Part shown: positions 19,702 to 28,898 of the stretch, piece after piece | Position numbering within the stretch: the stretch's first letter is position 1 | How the letters are laid out: every line of letters starts with the position of its first letter | Assembly: GCF_002215035.1 (NCBI RefSeq) | Contig: NZ_NKFP01000006.1 | Span: 447,083-511,082, forward strand | Length of the DNA stretch: 64,000 nucleotides | Direction: 5' to 3' | Origin: Leptolyngbya ohadii IS1 | GTDB lineage: Bacteria > Cyanobacteriota > Cyanobacteriia > Elainellales > Elainellaceae | Notes under the pieces: generated by a model | Database searches by the model: none | The model's input: only the letters and a program-made list of their open reading frames with translations | What the model was told of the DNA's origin: nothing | Position numbers and translations under genes: made by a program

Positions 19702-20016
19702 CTACTTCTCTAGCATCCACTCCGAAGCACGCTCCCCTAAGTCGATCGGAATACTGACGGCTTTCCCTAGGCGGGGGCGTTCTTTTGTTTGCTCCACAAA
19801 GCTTTCCACCTGTTCTACCCCTCCCCAAGCGTTTAGGTATCCCGCAATTTCCTCTAGATGGGCGAGATATTCTGCTTCCGTCATGGGAAACGACGCCTGC
19901 TCCAAATACTTCCACATAATCTGAAGAAATACCTTCCCCTGGACGCGCCGAAGCTGCACATCGTAGGAGTGTCCCCATTTGGTAAGCAATAGCTGATGTA
20001 AGTCGTCTCCGGTCAT
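19702..20016 (-). CDS. DUF3067 family protein
   Basis: 104 residues, soluble, matching the small cyanobacterial/plastid family DUF3067 by its opening MTGDDLHQLLLTKWGHSYDVQLRR and the FLQIMWKYLEQASFPMTEAEY segment (shown only in part). The function is unknown. It converges with tatC with a gap of about 47 bp, so both may share a terminator. The ATG at 20016 fits the family start. Confidence 0.85.
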   Translation of the reverse strand: MTGDDLHQLLLTKWGHSYDVQLRRVQGKVFLQIMWKYLEQASFPMTEAEYLAHLEEIAGYLNAWGGVEQVESFVEQTKERPRLGKAVSIPIDLGERASEWMLEK

Positions 20017-20539
20017 GATGCCTGTTGGGTTCGGGTCGGTCTATCCTCGGTTTCCCCTTGCATTGTACGGTTGAACCCCAACATAAATAAATCATCTCCG
20101 GGGGATAATCGCGGCTTTTTGGTGAAGCAGCCTACCGCACGTCCACGCTTCACAAAATGCTTTCTGAAGTGATTAAAATCCTGCCCGCTGCAAAATATTG
20201 CTTAACTCGGCAAAGCATAAACGGGTTGATTTGATCAAAACATCAGGTATAAAAGTTAAAGACCAATTACACTCGCCGCAAAGCGATTTTTCTATCCAAG
20301 GGCTTTTCCTTATCTGCTTCAGTGAATTAATCCTGAGCAGGAAACGGACCTGATTCTTTTCTAATCGATCGCAAAAATTCAGGCTGGGAGGGACGAGTAA
20401 ACCAGCAGCGTAAAAGAGCAGGTGCAGTCTAGAAAGCCTTGCAAAATGCAGGTCTAAAGCAATAGGTCTGAAGCAGAGGATTTTTGACAAAGGGTTTTGT
20501 GGCAAAGAACTAAAACAAAAGTTTTACCAAAAGGTGGCA
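20017..20539. other. Intergenic region, no feature seen
   Basis: This 523-bp gap separates the DUF3067 gene from the next plus-strand gene. I see no tRNA, strong hairpin or repeat. A 110-codon minus-strand frame (20173-20505) has an unlikely composition and no start signal. Confidence 0.4.
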
Positions 20540-20902
20540 ATGGAACTTTGGGAACAAATTAGCAAGCAGCGGATTAAGCATATTGTCAATAGCTATCACC
20601 TGGACGGAGCCGAAGCAAGCGGGTTTGAGAGCTACCTCCAGGATCTGCTGGAACAGTATCCGCGCCCTCTAATTGAACTGGCGCTCGTAGAAACCCTGAT
20701 CGATCGCTGGCTGAATGTCCCGATGGTCAGAGGCGTTGAGTTTCTCACAGAAGCACATCAGAAGCTGAAGGATTGGGAAAGTCAGCCGATCGTCAGCACC
20801 ATTACTCCCGAACAGTTTCACCAGATTGCTGGGCTTGATCCCACCCCAATCTTTGGCTCCTCGGAGTATCCGCCGACCTGTCCGATCGTGCGTCCTACCT
20901 GA
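20540..20902 (+). CDS. Conserved-looking small soluble protein, family not recognised
   Basis: 120 residues from the ATG at 20540, preceded by an AAGGTGG ribosome-binding site. It is predicted to be mostly helical in the first 85 residues (QRIKHIVNSYHLDGAEASGF, LIELALVETLIDRWLNVP) and ends in a Pro-rich tail (LDPTPIFGSSEYPP). No transmembrane segment, signal peptide or Cys cluster is seen except one Cys in the tail. The composition looks coding. It converges with the ComF-family gene with a 30-bp gap. I cannot assign a function. Confidence 0.7.
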   Translation: MELWEQISKQRIKHIVNSYHLDGAEASGFESYLQDLLEQYPRPLIELALVETLIDRWLNVPMVRGVEFLTEAHQKLKDWESQPIVSTITPEQFHQIAGLDPTPIFGSSEYPPTCPIVRPT

Positions 20903-20932
20903 AACTCACTGCTGACTGCTTTGCGCTCTGGT

Positions 20933-21718
20933 TTACGCTCTGGCAATCACTGCAATGCCCCAGACGGAAATTCTGCGTGCCTGAAGTGCCTGAACTGCTG
21001 CCCTAGCTGTGGCTCCTGTTGTGTAAATATCGTCGATTAGCAGGACCTGGGATGACATCGATCGCGGTAATGTCCCCACCTGGAAGGCGTTGTTGAGGTT
21101 TTCGGCACGGTTAGCAGCGTTGAGGCGAAACTGTGCCTCGGTCGATCGAACGCGAACTAAGCCCTGCCGCACTAATGGCAATCCCGTGCGATCGCAAAAT
21201 GCGGCTGCCAACCGTTCTGCCTGGTTAAATCCGCGCTGCTGCTGTTTCTCGGCATGAAGCGGAATGGGAATTACGGCAAGCGACTCAGTCAATTTGCCTG
21301 CTCCAGAAACTTCGATAAGCCAGGATTTCCCTAAGCGATCGCCCAATGGACGCGCCAACTGCGGCTGGTTTTGATACTTGAGGGCTGCGATCGTTTGTTT
21401 GAGTGCCCCGCTGTAGCTGCCCCAGGCAAAGACTGGGATCTGTGCTGCTGAAATTTCTGGAAGTGGCTTTAGTGGCTCTGTAGCTTCCCGTAGTTCACCG
21501 TTTTGTAGGGAGGAGTTTGCTAAAGCTTGTTTCTTGGAAGGCGGGAGCTGGCACTGATCGACCTGTATCCAGCAGCTTGAACAGAGGTCGGATGGGGTGA
21601 GCCGATCGCACAGAGGGCAGGGTTTTTGCAGCAGCCAATCTAGCAGTCGGATTCCTCCATGCAGCGCTCTCCTATTGAGTCCGGCAGGAAACAATTTTTT
21701 CATCCTGATTTGCCCCAT
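20933..21718 (-). CDS. ComF family phosphoribosyltransferase-like protein
   Basis: Up to 261 residues; the start may be the ATG at 21718 or the internal MKKLF at 21703. The N-terminus has two Cys pairs (CPLCDRL, CSSCW) that form the ComF zinc finger, and the C-terminal half is a type I phosphoribosyltransferase fold with the PRPP loop VLLIDDIYTTGATARAA near residue 225. ComF proteins take part in DNA uptake in transformable bacteria, possibly at the single-strand import or priming step; here the role is inferred from the family only. An unusually long insert between the zinc finger and the PRTase core (residues ~55-85) is Pro/Leu rich. Confidence 0.88.
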   Translation of the reverse strand: MGQIRMKKLFPAGLNRRALHGGIRLLDWLLQKPCPLCDRLTPSDLCSSCWIQVDQCQLPPSKKQALANSSLQNGELREATEPLKPLPEISAAQIPVFAWGSYSGALKQTIAALKYQNQPQLARPLGDRLGKSWLIEVSGAGKLTESLAVIPIPLHAEKQQQRGFNQAERLAAAFCDRTGLPLVRQGLVRVRSTEAQFRLNAANRAENLNNAFQVGTLPRSMSSQVLLIDDIYTTGATARAAVQALQARRISVWGIAVIARA

Positions 21719-22047
21719 AGACCATCCTGATTAACCAGGCTCACTTGTCAAATTTCCAGTAGGGGAATCGGGCGATTAAATGCCTCTCCTAATCAGGGCT
21801 GAAACGTCAAATCACTCGATCGACAGTAGACAGAAGGGCAACCGGGATGGCTAGAATACAGTAACAAATCTATAGTTCCACTTTTTAACGGGGGGCTTAC
21901 TATAGGTTGTTATCTTCCTTGCTCTGCCTCAATCTGAGTTAAAGCTAAATTGAAGGCAGGGATTGAAGACAGAAATCGAGAAACAGTTGAACTTTTGTAA
22001 CTGAAACGAACAGCACTACTGAATCTGAGGACCTACATCAACTAAAC
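21719..22047. other. Leader region upstream of infC
   Basis: 329 bp between the divergent ComF-family gene and infC. It must hold the infC promoter and 5' leader. I see no clear hairpin attenuator and no small gene. Confidence 0.4.
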
Positions 22048-22575
22048 ATGGCTTTGACCAAACCCAGTCGAGATTTACCGACAATCAACGAACGTATCCG
22101 CTTTCCCAAAATCCGTGTAATCGATAGCGACGGTGGACAGCTTGGCATTATGGTTCCTCGCGATGCTCTGCGCCTTGCTGAGGAAAAGGAGCTTGATCTA
22201 GTACTGGTGAGCGACAAAGCAGACCCACCCGTCTGTCGCATCATGGACTACGGTAAGTTCAAGTTTGAGCAAGAGAAGAAAGCTCGCGAAGCCCGGAAAA
22301 AGCAGCATACTTCCGACGTCAAAGAAGTGAAGATGCGCTACAAGATCGAGGATCACGACTATCAGGTGCGGGTCAATCAGGCGGAAAAGTTCCTGAAGGC
22401 AGGCGATAAGGTTAAAGCAACCATCATGTTTCGCGGTCGAGAAATCCAGCACAGCGACCTGGCAGAGGAACTGCTGAAGCGTATGGCAAAGGATTTGGAT
22501 GGTGTCGCCGAGGTGCAGCAGGCTCCCAAGCGCGAGGGGCGCAACATGATGATGATGCTCTCGCCGAAGCGATAA
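22048..22575 (+). CDS. infC: Translation initiation factor IF-3
   Basis: 175 residues, the full bacterial IF-3 length. The N-domain opens with [19 protein letters not shown], is joined by the Lys-rich linker [15 protein letters not shown], and the C-domain has the segment [20 protein letters not shown] and ends in [16 protein letters not shown]-3 binds the 30S subunit, blocks 50S joining and checks the start codon. The start is ATG, unlike the AUU of enteric infC, so the classical start-codon autoregulation is not expected. The gene stands alone here, without rpmI-rplT, and ends at a strong bidirectional terminator. Confidence 0.97.
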   Translation: MALTKPSRDLPTINERIRFPKIRVIDSDGGQLGIMVPRDALRLAEEKELDLVLVSDKADPPVCRIMDYGKFKFEQEKKAREARKKQHTSDVKEVKMRYKIEDHDYQVRVNQAEKFLKAGDKVKATIMFRGREIQHSDLAEELLKRMAKDLDGVAEVQQAPKREGRNMMMMLSPKR

Positions 22576-22625
22576 TTGCCTGGCGCGACAAATTGGTTTT
22601 GCTGCTCAGTTTATGAGTTCATAGG

Positions 22626-22674
22626 AAAAAGGCTCTGTCCCTGAGGTGTTATCCAAACGAGGCAGAGCCTTTTT
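22626..22674. terminator. Bidirectional intrinsic terminator after infC
   Basis: A 12-bp stem AAAAAGGCTCTG / CAGAGCCTTTTT (22626-22637 with 22663-22674) encloses a 25-base loop. The T-run on the plus strand ends infC transcripts about 100 bases after the stop; the A-run would serve the other strand. Confidence 0.85.
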
Positions 22675-22887
22675 GCTGCTTTCCGTTTGCTGTCTAATTT
22701 CTGTCGCGATCGCCGCCATTGGAACCCGTGAGCTGATGATTACACAGGTGAAAAGGGCACTATGAGAGGGCAGACAGGATGGGGGCGGACAGGATGGGGG
22801 CATAGGGTACCGAGTATAAGATGCGCCAATAATGCCAAACCATGTTTAGATTAGGCTGTGTACAGGCAATAAGGCAGATCCCACTGC

Positions 22888-25800
22888 ATGAGACAGGATG
22901 GCAACGCCACAGGAAAACATCAGCAGAAACAGGGTGCAATTTCACGTAAGGACAACTTGAGCCGCACTCGCAAAACAGCCGTTTCATCGACCAATGAAGA
23001 AATGGTGATGTCGATGCCGAATCGTTCTGCCTATGGGGTCAGATCGAACTGGCTTAGCTGGCTCAATTTGCGTCCGGAGGAAAGCGGTCGCACGTTCCTG
23101 ATGTTTGCTTTTTATACCCTGTCTTCGGTGGGTGTGCTGTGGCTGGAGGTCAGTGTTGCGGCGCTTTTTCTGGGCGAATACGGTGCGGATTCCCTGCCCT
23201 GGATCTACATGGCAAGTGCGGGCATCGGAACGCTGTTTGGCTTCTTTTACGACTGGCTGCAAAAAGTCCTGCCGCTGCGTCAGGCGATCGTCATTACGTC
23301 TCTGCTGATGGGCTTGCCCTTCCTGCTGTTTCGGCTGGATCTCGATCCGGCATGGCTGGGGGCATATACAGTCTTTCTGATGCGGCTGTGGCTGGAAGCA
23401 ATCTATGTGATTAGCGAACTGATTACGTCGATCACGGCAAACCAGCTTTTCACCATTCGGGAAATTAAGCGTACCTACCCCTTAATTAGCAGCGGAATTC
23501 TTGCCGCCGACGTGATTAGCGGTCTATCTCTGCCGATTCTGCGCGGTCTGGTAGGGCTGGAGAATGTGATTTTCCTCGCCTGTTTGCTGCTGCTGTTCAG
23601 CTCCGGCATTCTGTTTTACTTGACCCAGGCATACGCCCAATTCTTTCCCGATGCCCCTCGAAGGCGATCGTCCGAGAAACAGAACAACGAAGCTGCCCGC
23701 CGCCTGCGCGGTTCTCTTCAGCAGTATGTCTGGCTGGTGATTGCAGTCTTTGTGCTGATTCAAGTTCTGTTTGTGCTGCTGGATTTCCAGTATTTGCGGC
23801 AGATCGAGCAGAATCTGGACGTTCAGGTTGAAAGCATCGCCGACTTCCTTGCCCTGTTTAGCGCCATTCTTGGTATTTTTGAGCTAGTCACGCAGTGGTT
23901 CGTCTCTGGGCGGATCGTGGAGCGAATGGGCGTTTTTGTGGTGTCGATTCTGCCGCCCCTGTCGATCGTCCTGCTCAGTTTCCTGACCTTTGTGGGTGGA
24001 TTTCCCCTGTTCATTGGCGTGGTTCTGCTGAAATTTGTGGATGAACTGTTGCGCTATACGGTTGTTGCCAGCGTCAGTCCGGTGCTGTTTCAGCCTTTGC
24101 CAGAGGCAATTCGGAATCGGGCACAGTCCTTTGTGCGGGGTATTGCTGAACCTTTGGCGATCGGACTTACCGGGGCATGGCTGCTCATTAATATCTGGCT
24201 GCTGGAGCGCCTTGGACATGGAACCGCTGATTTGCTTCAGGGTAAAGTGTTTCTGTTTTATACGGCAGCATTTGCGCTCTGCTGGCTGGGGGCGGTGCTG
24301 CTGCTGCGATCGAAGTATGTGGATGTCCTGGTTCTTAGTGCCAATCGCGGACAGATCAACCTTTCCGATCTGGATCTTCAGGTGTTTAAGCGAAACCTGA
24401 TTGAGGTGTTGAATCGATCGATTCCCGATGTTGAGAAGAAGTCCTGCATTGAGCTACTCACCCAGATTGATCCAAAAAGCGTGAGTGAAGTTCTGACGCC
24501 GCTGCTGCCCCAATTTTCGCCTGCTCTCCAGCGGGAAAGCCTGGAGGCAATGCTGAAGTCTCCCAGCCCCCCCAGCCCTAGCAGCCTGAAGGCAGTTCGG
24601 AGGCTCACCCTCTCCCCCTTGCCGCCGGATGTGATGGCAGTGGCGTTACGCTACCTGTGGCTCACAGAACCCGAACCCGATCTGCACCTGCTGCGCGATT
24701 ATTTCAAGCCTTCGATCGATCCGGAAGTGCGGGGAACGGCAGCGGCTCTAATGCTGCGACGCGGCAATCCTCGTCAGAAAGCAGAGGCAACGGACGTTTT
24801 GCGGAAAATGCTGACCCACGCTCAGGAACGCGAACGGGTTATGGGCTGTCGCGCACTGGGCGATGCGGTTTATCTCCAATCCCTGCGCCTCCATATCGAA
24901 AAACTGCTGAAGGATCAATCCCTGCGAGTTCGGTGCGCCATGCTGGAGGCGATCGCCGCTACCCACCTGGAGGAATATTATCCCGTTCTGCTGCGGGGGC
25001 TGCACTACAAGTCCACCCGGGATGCTTCAATGCGGGCACTGGTGCGCCTGGAAAACGAGGCTCTACCGCTGCTAGTGGAAGTTGCAGAAAATGCCTATAA
25101 ACCGGAGATTGTTCGCAGCTATGCCTGGAATGCGATCGGGCAAATTGGCAGCGTGGAGGCACTGGATATTCTGGTATCGCGGCTAATGACCGCCTGGGGC
25201 AACACAAGACGAACCATTCTCAAAAGCCTGCTGAAACTACCCCAAGAAAGCGGCATTGAAGGCGTATCCGATCGTCTGGGACGCAGCGGGATTGAAATGC
25301 TGATCGATCAGGAGCTGCTGTTTCTGGCACATCTCTACGCCAGCCTACTGGATCTAAATGCCGATCAGGTGCCCGGAGAAACTGCTACTCTGCTGCGCCG
25401 ATCCCTGCGCGATGCGGAGCAGGATACCTTCGATCGCCTGTTTCTGCTCATGCGATTCCTCTACGACAGCAGTACAATTCAAGCCGCTGCCGCTAGCATT
25501 GACTTCAACACGCGAGACAGTCTTGCCAGAGGACTGGAAATTCTGGACAACACGCTGGACTTGCCCAGCAAACGGGCACTGCTTCAGGTTCTCGATCGCC
25601 AGTCCGATCCGGAAAAACTCAGATCCCTCAGTGACTTTCTGCCCCACCAGCCCCCCTATCAGCCCCTCTATCCCAGCGAGCGACTGCGCCATTTAGTCGA
25701 ACTGCGGCACTTCCTGTCCGACTGGACGCTTGCCTGCTGTTTCCACCTCGCCCGCCAACAGCGATGGAGCCTTACCCCCGAACAAACCCTGTCCTGCCTG

Positions 25801-25956
25801 CGCGACCCCACGGGCTACGTTCGAGAAGCCGTGATCGCCTACCTGCGAACCGTCTCCCCCAAAACCCTACAAAACCTTCTCCCCTACCTCAAAGACGATC
25901 GCCGATCGCCTCCTCTTCGTCCGCAAAGTCCCCATCTTCCAGGAACTCCGCGATGA
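22888..25956 (+). CDS. Npt1/Npt2-type nucleotide transporter with HEAT repeats (frameshifted before its CNB domain)
   Basis: Residues about 50-480 hold 10-12 transmembrane helices of the ADP/ATP translocase-like (TlcA/Npt) carrier family, followed by a region of about 500 residues of HEAT-like helical repeats (for example RGTAAALMLRRGNPRQKAEA). The frame then ends at 25956 in a short odd tail (RSPPLRPQSPHLPGTPR). Removing one copy of the tandem heptamer GATCGCC at 25897-25910 restores one frame to 26347, giving a 1,150-residue carrier-HEAT-CNB protein as in other cyanobacteria. So the present frame is a truncated product or the result of a sequencing error. The start may be the ATG at 22888 or MVMSMPNRS at 23002. 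Substrate and role in cyanobacteria are unknown. Confidence 0.82.
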   Translation: MRQDGNATGKHQQKQGAISRKDNLSRTRKTAVSSTNEEMVMSMPNRSAYGVRSNWLSWLNLRPEESGRTFLMFAFYTLSSVGVLWLEVSVAALFLGEYGADSLPWIYMASAGIGTLFGFFYDWLQKVLPLRQAIVITSLLMGLPFLLFRLDLDPAWLGAYTVFLMRLWLEAIYVISELITSITANQLFTIREIKRTYPLISSGILAADVISGLSLPILRGLVGLENVIFLACLLLLFSSGILFYLTQAYAQFFPDAPRRRSSEKQNNEAARRLRGSLQQYVWLVIAVFVLIQVLFVLLDFQYLRQIEQNLDVQVESIADFLALFSAILGIFELVTQWFVSGRIVERMGVFVVSILPPLSIVLLSFLTFVGGFPLFIGVVLLKFVDELLRYTVVASVSPVLFQPLPEAIRNRAQSFVRGIAEPLAIGLTGAWLLINIWLLERLGHGTADLLQGKVFLFYTAAFALCWLGAVLLLRSKYVDVLVLSANRGQINLSDLDLQVFKRNLIEVLNRSIPDVEKKSCIELLTQIDPKSVSEVLTPLLPQFSPALQRESLEAMLKSPSPPSPSSLKAVRRLTLSPLPPDVMAVALRYLWLTEPEPDLHLLRDYFKPSIDPEVRGTAAALMLRRGNPRQKAEATDVLRKMLTHAQERERVMGCRALGDAVYLQSLRLHIEKLLKDQSLRVRCAMLEAIAATHLEEYYPVLLRGLHYKSTRDASMRALVRLENEALPLLVEVAENAYKPEIVRSYAWNAIGQIGSVEALDILVSRLMTAWGNTRRTILKSLLKLPQESGIEGVSDRLGRSGIEMLIDQELLFLAHLYASLLDLNADQVPGETATLLRRSLRDAEQDTFDRLFLLMRFLYDSSTIQAAAASIDFNTRDSLARGLEILDNTLDLPSKRALLQVLDRQSDPEKLRSLSDFLPHQPPYQPLYPSERLRHLVELRHFLSDWTLACCFHLARQQRWSLTPEQTLSCLRDPTGYVREAVIAYLRTVSPKTLQNLLPYLKDDRRSPPLRPQSPHLPGTPR

Positions 25957-26347
25957 CTTCATCGTGCGCCTAGCCTCTTCTATGGAGCAGCTCGCCTTCC
26001 CGGCAAAGCAAACGATCTTCACCCAGGGCGAAGAAGGACGATCGCTCTATGTTCTCGTCTCCGGGCGGGTACAGGTGCATATTGGCGATCGAGAACTGGC
26101 ACGATTGGAGCAGGGCGCCTGTTTTGGCGAAATGGCAGTGTTTGACGCTGAACCTCGCTCAGCCTCCGTTACGACGCTAGAACACTGCGAGTGCCTTATG
26201 CTGACCCAGCAGCAGCTTTATGATGCGATCGAAGAAACGCCGGGAATTGCGATTAATATCGTTCGGCTGATGTCTCGCCGTATCCGCCACCTGAATCAAA
26301 AGCTCAACGAAGTTAGCCAGCGAGGAATGACGGCTGGAAGGCGCTAG
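25904..26347 (+). pseudogene. Detached cyclic-nucleotide-binding domain of the transporter
   Basis: This frame begins right after the duplicated heptamer with DRLLFVRKVPIFQELRDD, the usual lead-in to a cyclic-nucleotide-binding (CNB) domain. It continues with the CNB beta-roll: FTQGEEGRSLYVLVSGRVQV, the phosphate cassette-like CFGEMAVFDAEPRSAS (the Arg is present), and closes with helices (NIVRLMSRRIRHLNQ). The first in-frame ATG is at 25982, within SSMEQLAF, and there is no good ribosome-binding site, so on its own it is probably not translated well. It belongs to the 3' end of the upstream gene. Confidence 0.8.
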
Positions 26348-26404
26348 AAACCAAAAGCTCACTCCTTCCTATCCTTCCTATCTGCTGTCAGTGCTCAGCC
26401 ATTC

Positions 26405-26893
26405 TCAATGCGGCGACCCACTCTCCTTATTCTGTCGGCGCACAATCCAATAGCTCAGAGATAGGGCAAAAATCGCTAGTGCCAGCGCCATCAGTTCTAA
26501 GCCGCCGGACTTCGAGAAATCGAAAATAATAATCTTTCGGGCGACTGCTGTGAGGGAAGTAATGACCACTAGCTCAAGCTGAACGACGTGCTTTTTCAGG
26601 TAAGCCGTGATGTTTTCCAGGACTTCCAGCGCGATCAGGACGTTCAGAAACAAGCCGAAAATCTTGATCAGCGTCACTGTATAGAACTGATCCGGATCGG
26701 CTAGCTTGTCGTTTAGCAGGACTTCCTTGCCGATAAATAGGCACAGCTCGAACACGCTAACAAAAATTACCACCACCATCGCCAGAGACAAAATTTTAGC
26801 GACGATCGTTTCCATGCGTTTTAGACCCGACAGAAAGCTGTCATCGCTGGTCGCACTGCGGAAAGATTTGGCAAACTGGCGGAAGAAGTCCAT
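26405..26893 (-). CDS. PsiE-family membrane protein
   Basis: 162 residues with four hydrophobic segments matching the phosphate-starvation-inducible PsiE family: KILSLAMVVVIFVSVFELCLF, a second helix around FGLFLNVLIALEVLENI, then VVITSLTAVARKIIIFDF and ALALAIFALSLSYWIV (each shown in part). The function is not known in any organism; in enterics psiE responds to phosphate and cAMP. It converges with the transporter gene. The ATG at 26893 fits the family N-terminus. Confidence 0.88.
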   Translation of the reverse strand: MDFFRQFAKSFRSATSDDSFLSGLKRMETIVAKILSLAMVVVIFVSVFELCLFIGKEVLLNDKLADPDQFYTVTLIKIFGLFLNVLIALEVLENITAYLKKHVVQLELVVITSLTAVARKIIIFDFSKSGGLELMALALAIFALSLSYWIVRRQNKESGSPH

Positions 26894-27034
26894 GACAAAC
26901 GAAATGCGGTGAATGCTTGCTGGGAGGTTTGGATCTGCTTTTGGATAGGTACTCTTACTTACCCTTCTTTCAGCATAGCCCGATCGCGGATTTCTCTATT
27001 CACTTCATGCTGGGATCAACCCTAGAATTCTGTA

Positions 27035-27982
27035 ATGATTTGCATTGATAGCCACCCGAACAGCGATCTCAACAGCGACATCATTAAGCAAAAGGCGCTA
27101 GAATTTGGCTTCCACAAAGCAGGAATTGCTTCCGCCGATGCCGTCACGTCCCATCCGCCGGAACTGCAACGCTGGCTCGATCGCGGCTGCCAGGCGGATA
27201 TGGATTGGATGGCAAACCCCCGCCGTCAGGATGTACGATCGCTGCTCCCTTCAGTCCGATCGGTAATCTGCGTGGCGCTCAACTATTACACTGCCCACCC
27301 ACGACCAGAGGGCACCCAGTACGCCAAAATTTCTCGTTATGGCTGGGGACGGGACTACCACCGCATTCTGCACAAAAAACTCAAGGCATTTTCCCAGTGG
27401 CTCCAGGCACAGGGTGAGGGCATTGAGGCAAGATACTACGCCGATACGGGACCGATTCAGGATAAGGTCTGGGCACAGCAGGCGGGCATTGGTTGGATTG
27501 CTAAAAACAGCAATGTGATTACGCGAGACTATGGCTCCTGGGTCTTTCTGGGCGAGATTTTGACCAACCTTGAACTCCTGCCCGATCGCCCTCATACGCA
27601 GCACTGCGGCACCTGTACTCGCTGTTTAGAAGCCTGCCCGACTCAAGCCATTACTCAGCCATTTGTCGTAGATGCAAATCGCTGCATCGCCTATCACACA
27701 ATCGAAAATCGCGCTAAATCAATTCCGCCTGAGGTTGCTGGCAAAATGCAGGGTTGGATTGCCGGATGCGATATCTGTCAGGATGTCTGCCCGTGGAATC
27801 AGCGGTTCGCTCAGGAAACGGACGTGGCAGAATTTCAGCCCTACCCGTGGAACGTTGCGCCAGAGCTAGAGACGATCGCCCATCTGTCTGACGAAGACTG
27901 GGATCGGCGATTTCCGGCTTCTGCCCTCCGGCGAATTAAACCAGAGATGCTGCGACGCAATGCCCAGGCAAATCTGCCCTGA
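27035..27982 (+). CDS. queG: Epoxyqueuosine reductase QueG
   Basis: 315 residues. QueG is a cobalamin and Fe-S enzyme that makes queuosine from epoxyqueuosine in the anticodon wobble position of tRNAs. The N-terminal half has the cobalamin-binding-type core with [18 protein letters not shown] and [10 protein letters not shown], and the C-terminal half has two 4Fe-4S motifs, [12 protein letters not shown] and [11 protein letters not shown]. Length is slightly short of enteric QueG because the C-terminal HEAT-like part is reduced. No other queuosine genes are adjacent. The ATG at 27035 gives a few extra residues before the conserved [15 protein letters not shown]. Confidence 0.95.
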   Translation: MICIDSHPNSDLNSDIIKQKALEFGFHKAGIASADAVTSHPPELQRWLDRGCQADMDWMANPRRQDVRSLLPSVRSVICVALNYYTAHPRPEGTQYAKISRYGWGRDYHRILHKKLKAFSQWLQAQGEGIEARYYADTGPIQDKVWAQQAGIGWIAKNSNVITRDYGSWVFLGEILTNLELLPDRPHTQHCGTCTRCLEACPTQAITQPFVVDANRCIAYHTIENRAKSIPPEVAGKMQGWIAGCDICQDVCPWNQRFAQETDVAEFQPYPWNVAPELETIAHLSDEDWDRRFPASALRRIKPEMLRRNAQANLP

Positions 27983-27993
27983 TCCATCAAGAC

Positions 27994-28284
27994 CTAGTAT
28001 TCCTGATGAGCTAAACTGCCTGCTTTATAAGCAGAAATGTAGTGGGCCAGCAGTTTCCGTGCTTCTCCTTCCGAAGGAAGCCGATAGCGCACCATATACA
28101 AGAAGGGCTTTACCCTTGTTTCGTTGCGGGCTGCGGGTTCCCAAATGCTCAGCAGCACCCCCTCTTCCAGAGCCGTGATGTTGTACTTCAAGACGTGGGG
28201 AATTTCAGTGGAAGAAGGACTGGGGGGGATGGTAGGGATAGGACGATTGCCAGGGAACGGCTTGTCCAAGGGTAGATAATTCAT
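27994..28284 (-). CDS. Small soluble protein, family not recognised
   Basis: 96 residues, start ATG at 28284. It opens with a Pro-rich stretch (FPGNRPIPTIPPSPSS) and continues with a likely alpha/beta core: HVLKYNITALEEGVLLSIWEP, then TRVKPFLYMVRYRLPSEGEA and a final helix ARKLLAHYISAYKAG (long runs shown in part). The good amino acid composition and the close convergent spacing with queG (11 bp) favour a real gene. No function can be assigned. Confidence 0.65.
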   Translation of the reverse strand: MNYLPLDKPFPGNRPIPTIPPSPSSTEIPHVLKYNITALEEGVLLSIWEPAARNETRVKPFLYMVRYRLPSEGEARKLLAHYISAYKAGSLAHQEY

Positions 28285-28898
28285 GCTGCTGATAGCCTGC
28301 TGATCGTCTGCGTCAACTGCAACCTGGTCGTGTAAGGATTATTTTCTACGATAAAATTAATATTCGGCAATATCCCATAGATACACCGAATCGCAGCCGA
28401 TCGCTAGGGGTAACTGACGTATCGTTACGACTATCACACTATCAGCAAAATGGCTGAGCATCCGCAGCCCAATTGCTAACTAGCCTCCCAGGGCAAAAAT
28501 CCCCATAACCAGAATTGACAGCAGTAAGCCAGGACTCAGCATTAATGCCAGCGTAATCAGTTCGTGCATTTCCATTGGAGATAGCCTTTCGTATTTGTGC
28601 GATTGTGTCTTACTTTCCTATTCTGGCGTATTCTCCCAAAATGGCATTTCCCCCTCAGAGCATTTCTCCTTCAAAATAGAGATTTGTTGTCGTAGAGCGG
28701 GTGCAACTGCTGCAAAAAATTCCCGCAACAGATCCGCTGCAACAGATCCGCCGAAACGGGATATGATCGGGCGGAAGATCTGGCATCTCGTTTGTCTGAG
28801 TGGTTTTAGCTTAGCTGACTGGTTCTGGCTTAGCTCGTTGATCTAGCTGCTTGGCTGAACGAAATTGCCTGATTCATCGATTTCTCCTTCTGTCTTCC
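28285..28898. other. Intergenic region with a possible 31-codon gene
   Basis: 614 bp. It contains a minus-strand frame for a 31-residue membrane peptide (28480-28575, listed separately) and a short direct repeat (AACAGATCCGC units at about 28728-28755). Otherwise I see nothing definite. Confidence 0.4.
28480..28575 (-). CDS. Candidate 31-residue single-pass membrane protein
   Basis: An ATG at 28575, preceded by AAAGG nine bases upstream, opens a 31-codon frame ending in TAG at 28480. The peptide starts MEMHELITLA and has one hydrophobic helix of about 20 residues (MLSPGLLLSILVMGIFALGG). Size and make-up match the many small photosynthetic and NDH subunits of cyanobacteria, but it is none of the standard PSII, PSI or cytochrome b6f small subunits that I know. 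It could equally be chance. Confidence 0.4.
   Translation of the reverse strand: MEMHELITLALMLSPGLLLSILVMGIFALGG

Noticed and set aside
20173-20505. 110-codon minus-strand frame upstream of the 20540 gene
   Set aside because: No start signal and a composition rich in Leu, Cys and Arg that looks like chance translation.
28595-28846. 83-codon plus-strand frame before the ABC permease
   Set aside because: Cys- and Arg-rich composition and a short DNA repeat inside; no family resemblance.
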